This document shows, piece by piece, positions 26,251 to 35,163 of a DNA stretch of 64,000 bases. The DNA is taken from contig NZ_JANZKX010000004.1 of NCBI RefSeq assembly GCF_027257975.1, positions 310,001 through 374,000 on the forward strand. Direction: 5' to 3'. The translations under genes were made by a program, and so were the position numbers. The stretch's first letter is position 1, and the number at the start of each line of letters is the position of its first letter. Under the pieces are notes generated by a model. The model had not been told where the DNA came from. It was given only the letters and a program-made list of their open reading frames with translations, and searched no databases. The DNA is from Pelomonas sp. BJYL3 (lineage in GTDB: Bacteria; Pseudomonadota; Gammaproteobacteria; Burkholderiales; Burkholderiaceae_C).

Positions 26251-27387
26251 ATGTCCGAACGCGTGATCCCCCTGCTGGACCAGCGCCAGCGCTCCCCGGT
26301 GCCGCCCCGGCCGGCCGGGATCGCCCTGCCCGAGCCGGGCACCGCCCTGCTGGACGCCCGCGGGCGCCCCTTGCGCGACCTGCGCATCTCGGTGACGGAC
26401 CGCTGCAACTTCCGCTGCAGCTACTGCATGCCCAAGGAGGTCTTCGACCACTACCACCCCTTCCTCTCGCACGGGGAGTTGCTGAGCTTCGAGGAGATCA
26501 CCCGGCTGGCCGGCGTCTTCGTGAAGCTGGGGGTGCAGAAGCTGCGGCTGACCGGGGGCGAGCCCCTGCTGCGCAAGCACGTGGAACGCCTGGTCGAGCT
26601 GCTGGCGCCGCTGCGCACGCCGCAGGGTCGGCCCCTGGACCTGACGCTGACGACCAACGGCTCCCTGCTGGCCCGCAAGGCCCGGGCGCTGAAGGACGCC
26701 GGCCTGCAGCGCGTCACGGTGAGCCTGGATGCGCTGGATGACACCATCTTCCAGCGCATGAACGATGTCGGCTTCCCGGTCGGCGAGGTGCTGGCGGGCA
26801 TCGAGGCCGCGCAGGCGGTGGGCCTCGGGCCCATCAAGGTGAACATGGTGGTCAAGCGCGGCACCAACGAGGACCAGATCATCCCGCTGGCCCGGCACTT
26901 CAAGGGCACGGGCGTGGTCCTGCGCTTCATCGAGTACATGGACGTGGGCGCCAGCAATGGCTGGCGCATGGACGAGGTCCTGCCCTCGGCCCAGGTGCTG
27001 GCGCGGCTGCGCGAGCACTGGGAAATGCAGCCGCTCTCGGCCAGTGCGCCGGGCGAGACCGCCGAGCGCTGGGGCTATGCCGATGGCTCGGGCGAGATCG
27101 GCCTGATCTCCAGCGTCACCCAGGCCTTCTGCGGAGACTGCAACCGGGCGCGCCTGTCCACCGAGGGCCAGCTCTACACCTGCCTCTTCGCCAGCGGCGG
27201 CCACGACCTGCGCGCCCTGCTGCGCGGCGAGCGCGGCCATGCCGCCCTGGACGACGAGGCCCTGGCCGCCACCCTGGCCGCCCTGTGGAACCGCCGGGCG
27301 GACCGCTATTCCGAGCTGCGCTCCGAGCTGGCGGCCGAGCCGGGGAGCGGGCAGCGGCGGATCGAGATGCACTACATCGGAGGCTGA
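26251..27387 (+). CDS. moaA: GTP 3',8-cyclase MoaA (molybdenum cofactor synthesis)
   Basis: A 378-residue radical-SAM enzyme for the first step of molybdenum cofactor synthesis. The SAM cluster ligands are Cys52, Cys56 and Cys59 (CNFRCSYC), the second cluster ligands are in [10 protein letters not shown] and LYTCLF, and the essential C-terminal Gly-Gly is present (HYIGG). CACAAT at 26238-26243 ends seven bases before the ATG. With mobA 540 bases downstream it supplies cofactor for molybdoenzymes such as the formate dehydrogenase of this window. Confidence 0.95.
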   Translation: MSERVIPLLDQRQRSPVPPRPAGIALPEPGTALLDARGRPLRDLRISVTDRCNFRCSYCMPKEVFDHYHPFLSHGELLSFEEITRLAGVFVKLGVQKLRLTGGEPLLRKHVERLVELLAPLRTPQGRPLDLTLTTNGSLLARKARALKDAGLQRVTVSLDALDDTIFQRMNDVGFPVGEVLAGIEAAQAVGLGPIKVNMVVKRGTNEDQIIPLARHFKGTGVVLRFIEYMDVGASNGWRMDEVLPSAQVLARLREHWEMQPLSASAPGETAERWGYADGSGEIGLISSVTQAFCGDCNRARLSTEGQLYTCLFASGGHDLRALLRGERGHAALDDEALAATLAALWNRRADRYSELRSELAAEPGSGQRRIEMHYIGG

Positions 27388-27390
27388 TGG

Positions 27391-27456
27391 GCTCCCCCCC
27401 TACCGGCTTCGCCGGCCCCCTCAGGGGGCACGGCCGTAGGACCGGCGAAGCCGGAT
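27391..27456. repeat. Nested palindromic element downstream of moaA
   Basis: CCGGCTTCGCCGG at 27403-27415 recurs as CCGGCGAAGCCGG at 27442-27454, forming a 13-bp inverted repeat whose arms can each fold on themselves. Between them CCCCC-TCA-GGGGG (27416-27428) makes a second hairpin. It could act as a terminator or mRNA stabiliser for moaA and looks like an extragenic palindromic element that may recur in the genome. Confidence 0.7.
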
Positions 27457-27579
27457 CCTCGGCCGTCGTGCCTGAGGGCCTGCTGGCGCGGCCCGATGGT
27501 GGGGCGAACGCTGCCGGGCAAGCGGCCCGGGCGAGTCGATTGCCTGAGTGAGTCCCCTCTGACTGACCGCGAGACCGCC

Positions 27580-27933
27580 ATGTCGCCCTCACCTCCCGAG
27601 CATTTCCAGGAAGCCCTCACGGGCTGGTTCACGCGGCCGGTGCGGCGGCGGGCGGCGCTGTTGACGGCGCTGAGCTTCGTGGTGCCCTGGCTGCTGGGGG
27701 CCTGGATCAAGCTGGGGCAGCAGCCGGGCCTGCACAACGACGCCGAACGCCAGCAGCTGCTGGTGGACTACATGGTGATGGGGGCCATCCTCTTCTGCCT
27801 CAGCATGGTGCTGACCTGGCTGATCGGGACCTGGATCCTGGCGGTCATGAAGGGCCGGCAGGTGCTGGGCGACGACTTCCCGCAAGAGACGCACCGCCCC
27901 AGTCCGGCGGACGACCGGGTGCGCCGTGGCTGA
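27580..27933 (+). CDS. Two-helix membrane protein between moaA and mobA
   Basis: A 117-residue protein with two membrane segments (about residues 27-45 and 64-88) and a hydrophilic C-terminal tail. The start at 27580 follows GCGAGACCGCC, a weak ribosome-binding site. Its stop lies inside the first codons of mobA (GTG at 27926), so it is co-translated with mobA. No family recognised; the place between two molybdenum cofactor genes may mean no more than shared transcription. Confidence 0.65.
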   Translation: MSPSPPEHFQEALTGWFTRPVRRRAALLTALSFVVPWLLGAWIKLGQQPGLHNDAERQQLLVDYMVMGAILFCLSMVLTWLIGTWILAVMKGRQVLGDDFPQETHRPSPADDRVRRG

Positions 27934-28567
27934 ACGGGGCCCCGGCCCGGCGCAGATCACCGGCCTCATCCTGGCCGGCGGCGAAGGCCGGCGCATGGGC
28001 GGGCAGGACAAGGGCCTGCTCCTGCTCAACGATCGCCCGCTGGCGGCCCACGCCCTGCAGCGGCTGGCGCCGCAGGTGAGCCAGGTGCTGATCAGCGCCA
28101 ACCGCCATGCCGAGGCCTATGCCGCCCTGGGCGTGCCGGTGCTGGCGGACAGCCTGCCCGGCTTCCTGGGCCCGCTGGCCGGCCTGCTGACCGGGCTTCA
28201 GTCCTGCCCGACCGACTGGCTGCTCAGCGTGCCCTGCGACAGCCCGGCCCTGGTCCCGGACCTGGCGGCACGCCTGTCGGAGGCGCTCCACGGCCAGCCG
28301 CAGGCGCGCGTCGCGCTGGTCGAGGGGCCGGACGAGGAGCGTGGCGGCCATCGCCTGCACCCGGCCTTCGCCCTGCTGCACCGCTCCCTGGCCGCACCGC
28401 TGGCCAAAGCCCTGGCGGACGGCGAGCGGCGCCTGGGCCAGTGGCTCTCGAGCCAGCCGCATGTGCGCGTACGCTTCGACCGGCCCGGCGACGCCCTGAT
28501 GCTGGCCAACGCCAACACCCCCGAGGCCCTGGCCCTGCTGGCCGGGCGCTGGGCGCAGCCGTCCTGA
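27926..28567 (+). CDS. mobA: Molybdenum cofactor guanylyltransferase MobA
   Basis: A 213-residue nucleotidyltransferase that joins GMP to molybdopterin to make MGD, needed for bis-MGD enzymes such as FdsA. The signature LILAGGEGRRMGGQDKGLL is near residues 14-32, with the family's SVPCDSP further on. It starts with GTG, overlapping the preceding gene by eight bases. MoeA is not in the window. Confidence 0.93.
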   Translation: MAERGPGPAQITGLILAGGEGRRMGGQDKGLLLLNDRPLAAHALQRLAPQVSQVLISANRHAEAYAALGVPVLADSLPGFLGPLAGLLTGLQSCPTDWLLSVPCDSPALVPDLAARLSEALHGQPQARVALVEGPDEERGGHRLHPAFALLHRSLAAPLAKALADGERRLGQWLSSQPHVRVRFDRPGDALMLANANTPEALALLAGRWAQPS

Positions 28568-28742
28568 CCGCAGACCGAGGCGGGCCCCCTGCCCCGGCGG
28601 GGATCGGCCGCCTCGCTGCCTCACCATCGCTCCACCACCGTCCCACCAAAGTCCCACCAGCGCGCCCCCGCCACGTCTCCGCCACGGTCTGGCAAGCCGG
28701 CCGGACGCGGTCGGTGACGCCGGCCCGGGCAGCGCGGGCGTG

Positions 28743-28757
28743 GGGGTCAGGTCTTGC
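28743..28757 (+). repeat. Dispersed 15-bp repeat, exact intergenic copy
   Basis: GGGGTCAGGTCTTGC followed by C, in the space between mobA and the protease gene. Confidence 0.8.
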
Positions 28758-28800
28758 CGACCCGGGCCACACCCCCCGATCAGCCGTGGCGCTCCAGCGA

Positions 28801-28824
28801 GGACAGGCCCCGCGGGGCCTGTCC
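28801..28824. terminator. 24-bp perfect palindrome between convergent genes
   Basis: Arms GGACAGGCCCCG and CGGGGCCTGTCC abut without spacer. As RNA it would form a strong hairpin on either strand between mobA and the protease gene, so a bidirectional terminator is likely, though no T-tract follows. Confidence 0.5.
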
Positions 28825-28859
28825 GGGGGCCGCACGAAGCGGCCGTCTTCAGCGCGGGC

Positions 28860-30638
28860 TTACTTGAGACTCAGCGTCACACCCGAGAAGCTGGCGTAGG
28901 CGTACAGGCCCACGTACACCACGTCCCCTGCCGCCACGGCCAGGGTGCAGGTCTCGGTGTTGCTGCTGCTCCAGGAGCGGCAGCCGTAGCTGCTGGTGGT
29001 GGGGGCCGCGCCCTTGCGCAGGTAGAGGTCGGCATCGCCGCTGCCGCCGCTGCTGGCGAAGGTGACGCTGCTGACACCGGCCGGCACGGTGTAGGTGTAG
29101 CTCAGCCAGTTGCCCTTGGTGGCGGCGAGGTTGGTCTTGGGGAAGCCGCTGCCCGTGCCGCTCACGGTGACGGTGGCGGACTTGCTGTTGCTGGCGCCCT
29201 TGTCGTCGGTGACGGTCAGGCCGACCGTGTAGCTGCCCGAGCCGCCATAGGTGTGGGCGGGCTGCAGACCGGTGCCGCTGCTGCCATCACCGAAGGTCCA
29301 GGCATAGCTGACGATGCTGCCGTCCGGGTCGCTGGAGCCTGCGCCCGAGAAGGTGCAGGTCAGCCCCGTGCAGCTGCTGGTGAAGCTGGCCACGGGCGGC
29401 GTGTTGGTGCCGGTGCCGGTGTCGCCGTCGGGCACCTGGTTGTTGAAGTGCGTGGCCACCTGGGGCCAGATCTTGCTGAGCTTCACGCCCTGGTTGGTGC
29501 AGCCGCCGAAGTGGTGCAGGGCCAGGGCCTTGTGGCTGGCACCGGCGATCACGGGCGAGCCCGAGGAGCCGCCTTCGGTGTCGCAGTAGTAGGCCACGTC
29601 GGTGCCCGTGCCGTTGCCATTGGCGTTGGCATTGTTGATCTTGCAGTTGCCGCCGCCGTCCTGGTCGCTGGTGAGGGCCAGCTGCTTGGGGTTGCCGCCG
29701 CCATGCTGGGCGATGTAGATGGTCTCGTTCAGGATGGGCTCATGCACGTCCAGGCCCAGGTAGCCGAAGCCGGCCACGTTGGCGAAGTTGTTGATCGTGA
29801 ACAGCGTGTAGTCCAGCGTGCTGTCGGTCTTGAGCAGGGTGCCGCCGGTCACCTTGGTCACGGCGGCGAGGGTGCTGCCGCCGCAGCTGGTCTTCTGGTA
29901 GTTGAACCAGACCTCGGTATTGGTCAGCGTGGACTGGTCGGCGAAGCAGTGGTTGTTGGTGAACATGCGGTTGTCCGGGCCCACGCGCCAGCCCGTGCAC
30001 AGGCTGCTGCCCGCCATCAGCAGGCGCGCCACCGGCCGGGTGCGGTCCACCTGGGTGGGGTTGCTGCTGGCGAAGCAGACTGGGTCGCGGCGCTCGTCCG
30101 TGCCGCACACGGACAGCGTGGTGCGTTCCGCAGCCGCGACCTGGCCCGCATGGAACTGGTCGATGCGCAGGGCATGCGAGGGCCCCCAGGCCACGCCCGG
30201 CGGCAGCACCAGGGTCACGGAGGCGCTGTCACCGAAGACCGAGAGCGCGGCAAAGCGCGTGATCCCGTCCTCGCCTTGGCTGCGGTCGAAGGTGCGGTTG
30301 GCCTGCGGCTCTGCCTCGTAGCGATGCACCTCGCGGCCGTCCGCCGAGGCGACGAGCACATAGGCCCCCGCAGGCAGGCGGAACTCGGCGAAGTGCACCT
30401 TGACGAAGTCGGCGCCCGCGGCCTGCACCTGCTGGCTGAGGCGGCGCTCGGTGCTGCCCAGGGCCTGGCGCGGGTCGACGCTGAAGCGCAGGTCGGCGGC
30501 CACCGGGCGCGCCACGGTGAGGGGCCGGGGGTGGGTGTCGGTGGCCTGTGCCAGGCCCGCGAGCGGCAGGGCGGCGCCCAGAAGGCAGGCGCCCAGATGT
30601 CTGGAGAAAGGTCGAGCGAATGGACGGGTCAGAGTCAT
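28860..30638 (-). CDS. Secreted trypsin-like serine protease with PKD and PPC domains
   Basis: A 592-residue exported protease related to lysyl endopeptidases (Achromobacter protease I class). After a signal peptide (about residues 1-32) and a propeptide, the catalytic domain shows His230 in NNHCFA, Asp in STLDYTLF and Ser in EGGSSGSPV, with several Cys for disulfides. A PKD domain (PPVASFTSSC to ATVTVSG) and a C-terminal PPC domain (NWLSYTYTVPAG to the end) follow, usual in secreted enzymes. The ATG at 30638 was chosen because it begins the signal peptide. It is divergent from the gene at 30845. Confidence 0.88.
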   Translation of the reverse strand: MTLTRPFARPFSRHLGACLLGAALPLAGLAQATDTHPRPLTVARPVAADLRFSVDPRQALGSTERRLSQQVQAAGADFVKVHFAEFRLPAGAYVLVASADGREVHRYEAEPQANRTFDRSQGEDGITRFAALSVFGDSASVTLVLPPGVAWGPSHALRIDQFHAGQVAAAERTTLSVCGTDERRDPVCFASSNPTQVDRTRPVARLLMAGSSLCTGWRVGPDNRMFTNNHCFADQSTLTNTEVWFNYQKTSCGGSTLAAVTKVTGGTLLKTDSTLDYTLFTINNFANVAGFGYLGLDVHEPILNETIYIAQHGGGNPKQLALTSDQDGGGNCKINNANANGNGTGTDVAYYCDTEGGSSGSPVIAGASHKALALHHFGGCTNQGVKLSKIWPQVATHFNNQVPDGDTGTGTNTPPVASFTSSCTGLTCTFSGAGSSDPDGSIVSYAWTFGDGSSGTGLQPAHTYGGSGSYTVGLTVTDDKGASNSKSATVTVSGTGSGFPKTNLAATKGNWLSYTYTVPAGVSSVTFASSGGSGDADLYLRKGAAPTTSSYGCRSWSSSNTETCTLAVAAGDVVYVGLYAYASFSGVTLSLK

Positions 30639-30844
30639 GGCTTCCTCGATGCAAGGACGTTGGGGAACGCGGCCCACGCCAGACGGCAAACCGCCGCGGT
30701 GCTCCCGGCACTGCGGAGCCCGCGGCGCCCCGGGTCAGGGCAGAGCCCCCTGGCGACGCCGCCGCGCCATGATGGCAAAGGACGTTCCGTCGCCAAGCTG
30801 CAAGGCCTGACAGGCCCGCACCGCGCATGACCTATGCTTGTCCC

Positions 30845-31438
30845 ATGTCCACGTTTCCTGCCGCCCCGCGCTCCCGCATTGCCCAGGACCTGCCGCCCGG
30901 GCTGGAGATCCGCCTGATGCGCGAAGCCGACCTCAAGACCTACAAGGCCCTGCGCGACGCCATGCTGGCCCGTCACGAGGAGGCCTTCACCTCGGACGCC
31001 GCCGCCGAGCGCGGCCGTGACGCCGAGAGCTACCGCAGCCGCCTCAGCGGCGCCGGCCACTGCCTCTTCACCTTGCTGGCCTGGGACGGCCCGCAGCTGC
31101 TGGGCGCACTCTCCGCCGAGCGCGACAGCCGCGCCAAGATCCGCCACATCGCCCATATCGTCGGGATGATGGTGGACGAGGCCGCCCAGGGCCGCGGTCT
31201 GGGGCGCGCCCTCATGCAGGCGGCCCTGGCCCTGCTGGCCCAGGACGAGGCCCTGCAGCTGGTGACCCTCAGCGTGACCCGCAGCAACCGGCCCGCGCGC
31301 CGGCTCTATGAGCGCTGCGGCTTCGCCCGCTACGGCCGGCTGGAGGGCGCCATCGTGCTGCCTGACGGGCGCGTGCTGGACAAGGACCTGATGGTGCACC
31401 GCCTGCGCCCCGGGGCCCCGCCCGCACCGGGCGCCTGA
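30845..31438 (+). CDS. GNAT-family N-acetyltransferase
   Basis: A 197-residue acetyltransferase. The acetyl-CoA site is GMMVDEAAQGRGLGRALMQ, followed by TLSVTRSNRPARRLYERCGF, a classical GNAT ending. A TATGCT box at 30833-30838 lies seven bases before the ATG, implying a very short leader. It stands between divergent protease and downstream transporter genes. Acceptor unknown. Confidence 0.85.
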   Translation: MSTFPAAPRSRIAQDLPPGLEIRLMREADLKTYKALRDAMLARHEEAFTSDAAAERGRDAESYRSRLSGAGHCLFTLLAWDGPQLLGALSAERDSRAKIRHIAHIVGMMVDEAAQGRGLGRALMQAALALLAQDEALQLVTLSVTRSNRPARRLYERCGFARYGRLEGAIVLPDGRVLDKDLMVHRLRPGAPPAPGA

Positions 31439-31453
31439 GCAAGACCTGGCCCC
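31439..31453 (-). repeat. Dispersed 15-bp repeat, one mismatch
   Basis: GCAAGACCTGGCCCC, the reverse-strand form with one change, starting two bases before the acetyltransferase's downstream spacer, right behind its stop codon. Confidence 0.5.
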
Positions 31454-31593
31454 CGGGCCGGTCCGGCCGGCCGGGGCGGCAGCCGCCCACCCCGTAGTCG
31501 ACCCGATCCCGGCCGCGCCCACTCGCGCGATGATGCCGGCTTCCGGAGCCTGCCCACCGGGCGGGCCCGCCACGCCAACAAGGAAGCCGTGCC

Positions 31594-33597
31594 ATGAGCT
31601 CGCCTCAGACACCCACGTCCCACCCCCCTGTCGCCCTGGGAAGCGAACTGACCCTGCGCGGCATCGTGCTGGGCATCCTCATCACCCTGGTCTTCACCGC
31701 GGCCAACGTCTACTTCGGCCTCAAGGCCGGCCTGACCTTCGCGACCTCCATCCCGGCCGCCGTGATCTCCATGGCCCTGCTGCGGCGCTTCGCGGGGAAC
31801 TCCATCGGCGAGACCAACATCGTGCAGACCATCGCCTCCTCGGCGGGCACGCTGTCTTCAATCATCTTCGTGCTGCCCGGGCTGGTGATGATCGGCTGGT
31901 GGACGGGCTTCCCCTACTGGGTGTCCGTCACCATCTGCGCGCTGGGCGGCGTGCTGGGCGTGATGTACTCCATCCCCCTGCGCCGCGCCCTCGTCACCAA
32001 CTCACCCCTGCCCTACCCCGAGGGCGTGGCCTGCGCCGAGGTGCTCAAGGTCGGCCATGCCGACGGCGAGGCCGCCGGTGAGAGCAGCCGCCAGGGCCTG
32101 CGCGCCATCGTGATGGGCTCCCTGGTCTCGGCGGGCTTCGCGGTGGTGATCGCCACCAAGATCTTCATCGACAAGATCGCCGACTTCTTCCGCGTCTCCA
32201 GCCACTCCAACAGCGCCAGCGGCTACGACTTCAATCTCAGCTTCGCGCTGCTGGCCGTGGGCCACCTGGTGGGCCTGTGGGTGGGCCTGGCCATCCTGGT
32301 CGGGGCGCTGATCGCCTGGGGCGGCGCCGTGCCCTACCTCAGCGGCCTGGTGGAAGGCTCCGGCCCGATCCAGGACATCGCACGCACCGTGTGGAGCAAG
32401 CAGGTGCGCTTCCTCGGCGCGGGCGCCATCGGCGTGGCCGCCCTGTGGACCCTGGTCAAGCTGGCCCGTCCGGTCTTCGACGGCCTGCATGGCGCGCTGA
32501 TGGCCAACAAGGTCCGCAAGGCCGGCCAGGGCGCCAGCCTGCCGCGCACCGAGCGCGACATCCCCATCGGGACGGTGGGCCTGATCACCGCGGCCTGCCT
32601 GCTGCCCATCGGCTTCATGCTGTCGCACTTCATCGGCGGCGCCGGCCTGGGTGACCACATGGCCCTGCTGGTCGTGGGCGGCCTGGTCTACATCGTGCTG
32701 ATGAGCTTCTTCGTGGCTGCCGTGTGCGGCTACATGGCCGGCCTGATCGGCTCGTCCAACAGCCCGCTGTCGGGCGTGGGCATCCTGGTGGTGCTGGGCA
32801 TCGCCCTGCTGCTGGCCTTTGTCGTCAAGCCGCTGCTGCCGGCCACCGCCGGCCAGGCCCTGGTGGCCTTTGCCCTCTTCGTGACGGCCGTGGTCTTCGC
32901 CGTGGCCACCATCTCCAACGACAACCTGCAGGACCTGAAGACTGGCCAGCTGGTGGACGCCACGCCCTGGCGCCAGCAGGTGGCCCTGATCATCGGCGTG
33001 CTGGCCGGCGCGGTGGTGATCCCGCCGGTGCTGGACCTGCTGAACAAGGCCTACGGCTTCGCCGGCGCGCCCGGCGCGAACCCGGCCACGGCCCTCGCCG
33101 CACCGCAGGCCGCGCTGATCTCGGCGCTGGCCAAGGGCGTGATCCAGGGTGACCTGAACTGGAACCTGATCGGCATCGGTGCTCTGATCGGTGTCACCGC
33201 CATCGTGGTGGACGAGTTCCTGAAGCGCTCCAGCCGCGGCAAGGTCTACCTGCCGCCCCTGGCCATCGGCCTGGGCATCTACCTGCCGCTCAACAGCACG
33301 CTGATGATCGTGGTGGGCGCCGTCGCCGGCTGGTACTTCGACCGCCGTGCCGAGCGCAGTGCAAAGCCCGAGGCCACCAAGCAGCTGGGCGTGCTGCTGG
33401 CCTCCGGCATGATCGTGGGCGAGAGCCTGATCGGCGTGATCCTGGCCGCCATCGTCGTCTTCTCCGGCCAGGGCGAGCCTCTGGCCCTGGTGGGCGACAG
33501 CTTCCACACCGCCAGCAAGTGGCTGGGCGGCCTGGCCTTCGCGGGCCTGGGTCTGCTGCTGTACCGCCGGCTGCTGGGCATGAACGCCAAGGCCTGA
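31594..33597 (+). CDS. OPT-family oligopeptide transporter
   Basis: A 667-residue inner-membrane protein with about 15-16 hydrophobic segments. ELTLRGIVLGILITLVFTAA and ANVYFGLKAGLTFATSIPAA at the N-terminus and the family's NIVQTIASSAGT and PYPEGVACAEVLK place it in the OPT family, which imports oligopeptides or metal-peptide chelates with protons. It is a single-gene unit: a 155-base spacer lies before it and a strong terminator after it. Together with the secreted protease upstream it suggests peptide use, but that link is inference. Confidence 0.92.
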   Translation: MSSPQTPTSHPPVALGSELTLRGIVLGILITLVFTAANVYFGLKAGLTFATSIPAAVISMALLRRFAGNSIGETNIVQTIASSAGTLSSIIFVLPGLVMIGWWTGFPYWVSVTICALGGVLGVMYSIPLRRALVTNSPLPYPEGVACAEVLKVGHADGEAAGESSRQGLRAIVMGSLVSAGFAVVIATKIFIDKIADFFRVSSHSNSASGYDFNLSFALLAVGHLVGLWVGLAILVGALIAWGGAVPYLSGLVEGSGPIQDIARTVWSKQVRFLGAGAIGVAALWTLVKLARPVFDGLHGALMANKVRKAGQGASLPRTERDIPIGTVGLITAACLLPIGFMLSHFIGGAGLGDHMALLVVGGLVYIVLMSFFVAAVCGYMAGLIGSSNSPLSGVGILVVLGIALLLAFVVKPLLPATAGQALVAFALFVTAVVFAVATISNDNLQDLKTGQLVDATPWRQQVALIIGVLAGAVVIPPVLDLLNKAYGFAGAPGANPATALAAPQAALISALAKGVIQGDLNWNLIGIGALIGVTAIVVDEFLKRSSRGKVYLPPLAIGLGIYLPLNSTLMIVVGAVAGWYFDRRAERSAKPEATKQLGVLLASGMIVGESLIGVILAAIVVFSGQGEPLALVGDSFHTASKWLGGLAFAGLGLLLYRRLLGMNAKA

Positions 33598-33616
33598 AGC
33601 GGCCTGGGCTGAAGAC

Positions 33617-33643
33617 AAGGGCGCCCCGCGGGGCGCCCTTTTT
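33617..33643 (+). terminator. Rho-independent terminator after the OPT transporter gene
   Basis: A stem with arms AAGGGCGCCCC and GGGGCGCCCTT around GC, followed by TTT, 20 bases after the stop codon. This is the clearest intrinsic terminator in the window. Confidence 0.88.
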
Positions 33644-33750
33644 GTTGCCTGGCCCCGAGCGCCTGCGCCGCGAACCCTCCGACGGGTCGGCCCAAGCTAG
33701 GGATTGACCCCCCTGCCCCTGCCGCCAGACTGCCCCCGGGGAGGCATCGA

Positions 33751-35163
33751 ATGGACATTCGAGTTCCAACGCGCAGCGGGGCCGTCGTCCTCGTCGGCCT
33801 GCTGATGGCGGCCGTGTCCGTGGCGCTGGCGCAGACGGCGCCGCTGACGCAGAAGGCGCAGCTGGCGCCCAAGGCTGCGCTGGCGCAGACGGACCCCTGC
33901 CGGGGCCAGACCGGCCGCCTGGCGCAGCGCCTCATCGAGAGCGGCCGCTGCGTCCAGGTGCCGGCCGTGCTGGGCCAGACCTCCGACGACGCCCTGCGCC
34001 AGCTGGCGCAGTACGGCCTGCGCATGAGCTCCGCCGCGCGCACCTCGGACGACACGCCCGGCCTCATCATCGACCAGGAGCCCCGGGCCGGCGCCGCGGT
34101 GATGCGGGGAAGCACGGTGAAGGTCACGCTGCCCTATGCGCCGCCGCTCGTGCTGCCCGAGCTCGTCGGCACCGGCCTTGACGAGGCGAGGCGCCGGCTG
34201 CCCAAGGGCCTGGGGCTCAACGCGACACCCCAGGCCAGCGTGCGACCCCGGGACGAGGTGCTCAGCCAGCAACCGGCGGCCGGCACGCAGGTCCGGCGCG
34301 GCAGCGTCGTGGAGCTGCGGGTGTCCGACGGCTCGCTCGTGGAGGTGCCCGGCGTCGTGAGCCTGCCGCTGGCGGCGGCGCGCCGGGCGCTGGTCGAGGC
34401 GGGCCTGGAGGGGCAGGTCCAGCAGGTCGATGACGAGCCCTCGGACGCCCCGATCGGCCAGGTGACGGGCCAGGAGCCGGCGCCCGGCAGCGTCGTGAAG
34501 CGCGACAGCGCGGTGACGCTGCGGGCCTCGGCGGGCCTGGAGGTGCCGGACGTCGTGGGCCGCCCCCTGGCCGAGGCCCAGGCCGCCCTGCAGCGCTTCA
34601 GCCTCGGCACCACCGAGGCCGACAGCCCGCTGCCGGCCGGGCAGGTGCTGGAGCAGACCCCGCCCGCCCATGCCCGCGTCGCGGCCGGCAGCGCCGTGCG
34701 GCTGCGCCTCTCCAACGGGTCCGTCGTCACCGTCCCCACCCTGCAGGGCCTCAGCCGTGACGAGGCCGGCGCCCTGCTGCAGGCTGGCGGCCTCCAGCCG
34801 GCCATCGCAACAGGCCCCGACTGGGCGCTCGCCCGGGTCGACACCAGCGCGCCGGCCGCCGGCACCGCGGTGAAGCGCGGCAGCACGGTGCTGCTCACGC
34901 TGGTCCTGCCCGCGTGGATCTGGGCCGCGGGCGGCCTCGTCGCCGCCGCCACGGTGGCCGCGGCATGGCGGGGACTGCGGTCCCGGCCTGATCCCGACCC
35001 TGCGCCCGCTGCCGGGGACGTCCAGCTGTCCGCCAGCATCCACTTCAACACCCGGCCCCTGACGGCGCAGGCCAGCGGCCCCGAGGCCCCCACCCTCGGG
35101 CTGCGCGCCTCATTGCTGCGCGGGCCGGTCCAGGTCCATGAGCACCAGGAGACATCGCCATGA
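33751..35163 (+). CDS. Membrane protein with five periplasmic PASTA domains
   Basis: A 470-residue protein. A hydrophobic N-terminus (residues 11-27) is followed by five tandem PASTA-like repeats (about 67-128, 132-192, 196-260, 262-321, 325-386), each with a VP-x-V/L core and a P-x-A/P-G-x-x-V-x-x-G/D-S ending, then a membrane segment (388-406) and a 64-residue tail. PASTA domains bind peptidoglycan or muropeptides and usually sit on Ser/Thr kinases or PBPs of Gram-positive bacteria; here no kinase domain exists. The stop overlaps the next gene in ATGA. Function unknown; sensing of cell-wall fragments is plausible. Confidence 0.8.
   Translation: MDIRVPTRSGAVVLVGLLMAAVSVALAQTAPLTQKAQLAPKAALAQTDPCRGQTGRLAQRLIESGRCVQVPAVLGQTSDDALRQLAQYGLRMSSAARTSDDTPGLIIDQEPRAGAAVMRGSTVKVTLPYAPPLVLPELVGTGLDEARRRLPKGLGLNATPQASVRPRDEVLSQQPAAGTQVRRGSVVELRVSDGSLVEVPGVVSLPLAAARRALVEAGLEGQVQQVDDEPSDAPIGQVTGQEPAPGSVVKRDSAVTLRASAGLEVPDVVGRPLAEAQAALQRFSLGTTEADSPLPAGQVLEQTPPAHARVAAGSAVRLRLSNGSVVTVPTLQGLSRDEAGALLQAGGLQPAIATGPDWALARVDTSAPAAGTAVKRGSTVLLTLVLPAWIWAAGGLVAAATVAAAWRGLRSRPDPDPAPAAGDVQLSASIHFNTRPLTAQASGPEAPTLGLRASLLRGPVQVHEHQETSP

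Larger units (their letters stand above)
28568..28859. other. Non-coding region between convergent mobA and protease genes
   Basis: The 292 bases contain C- and CCA-rich sequence with the direct repeat GTCCCACCA (about 28639-28661), an exact copy of the dispersed 15-bp repeat (28743-28757) and a 24-bp palindrome (28801-28824). I see no gene. Confidence 0.6.
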
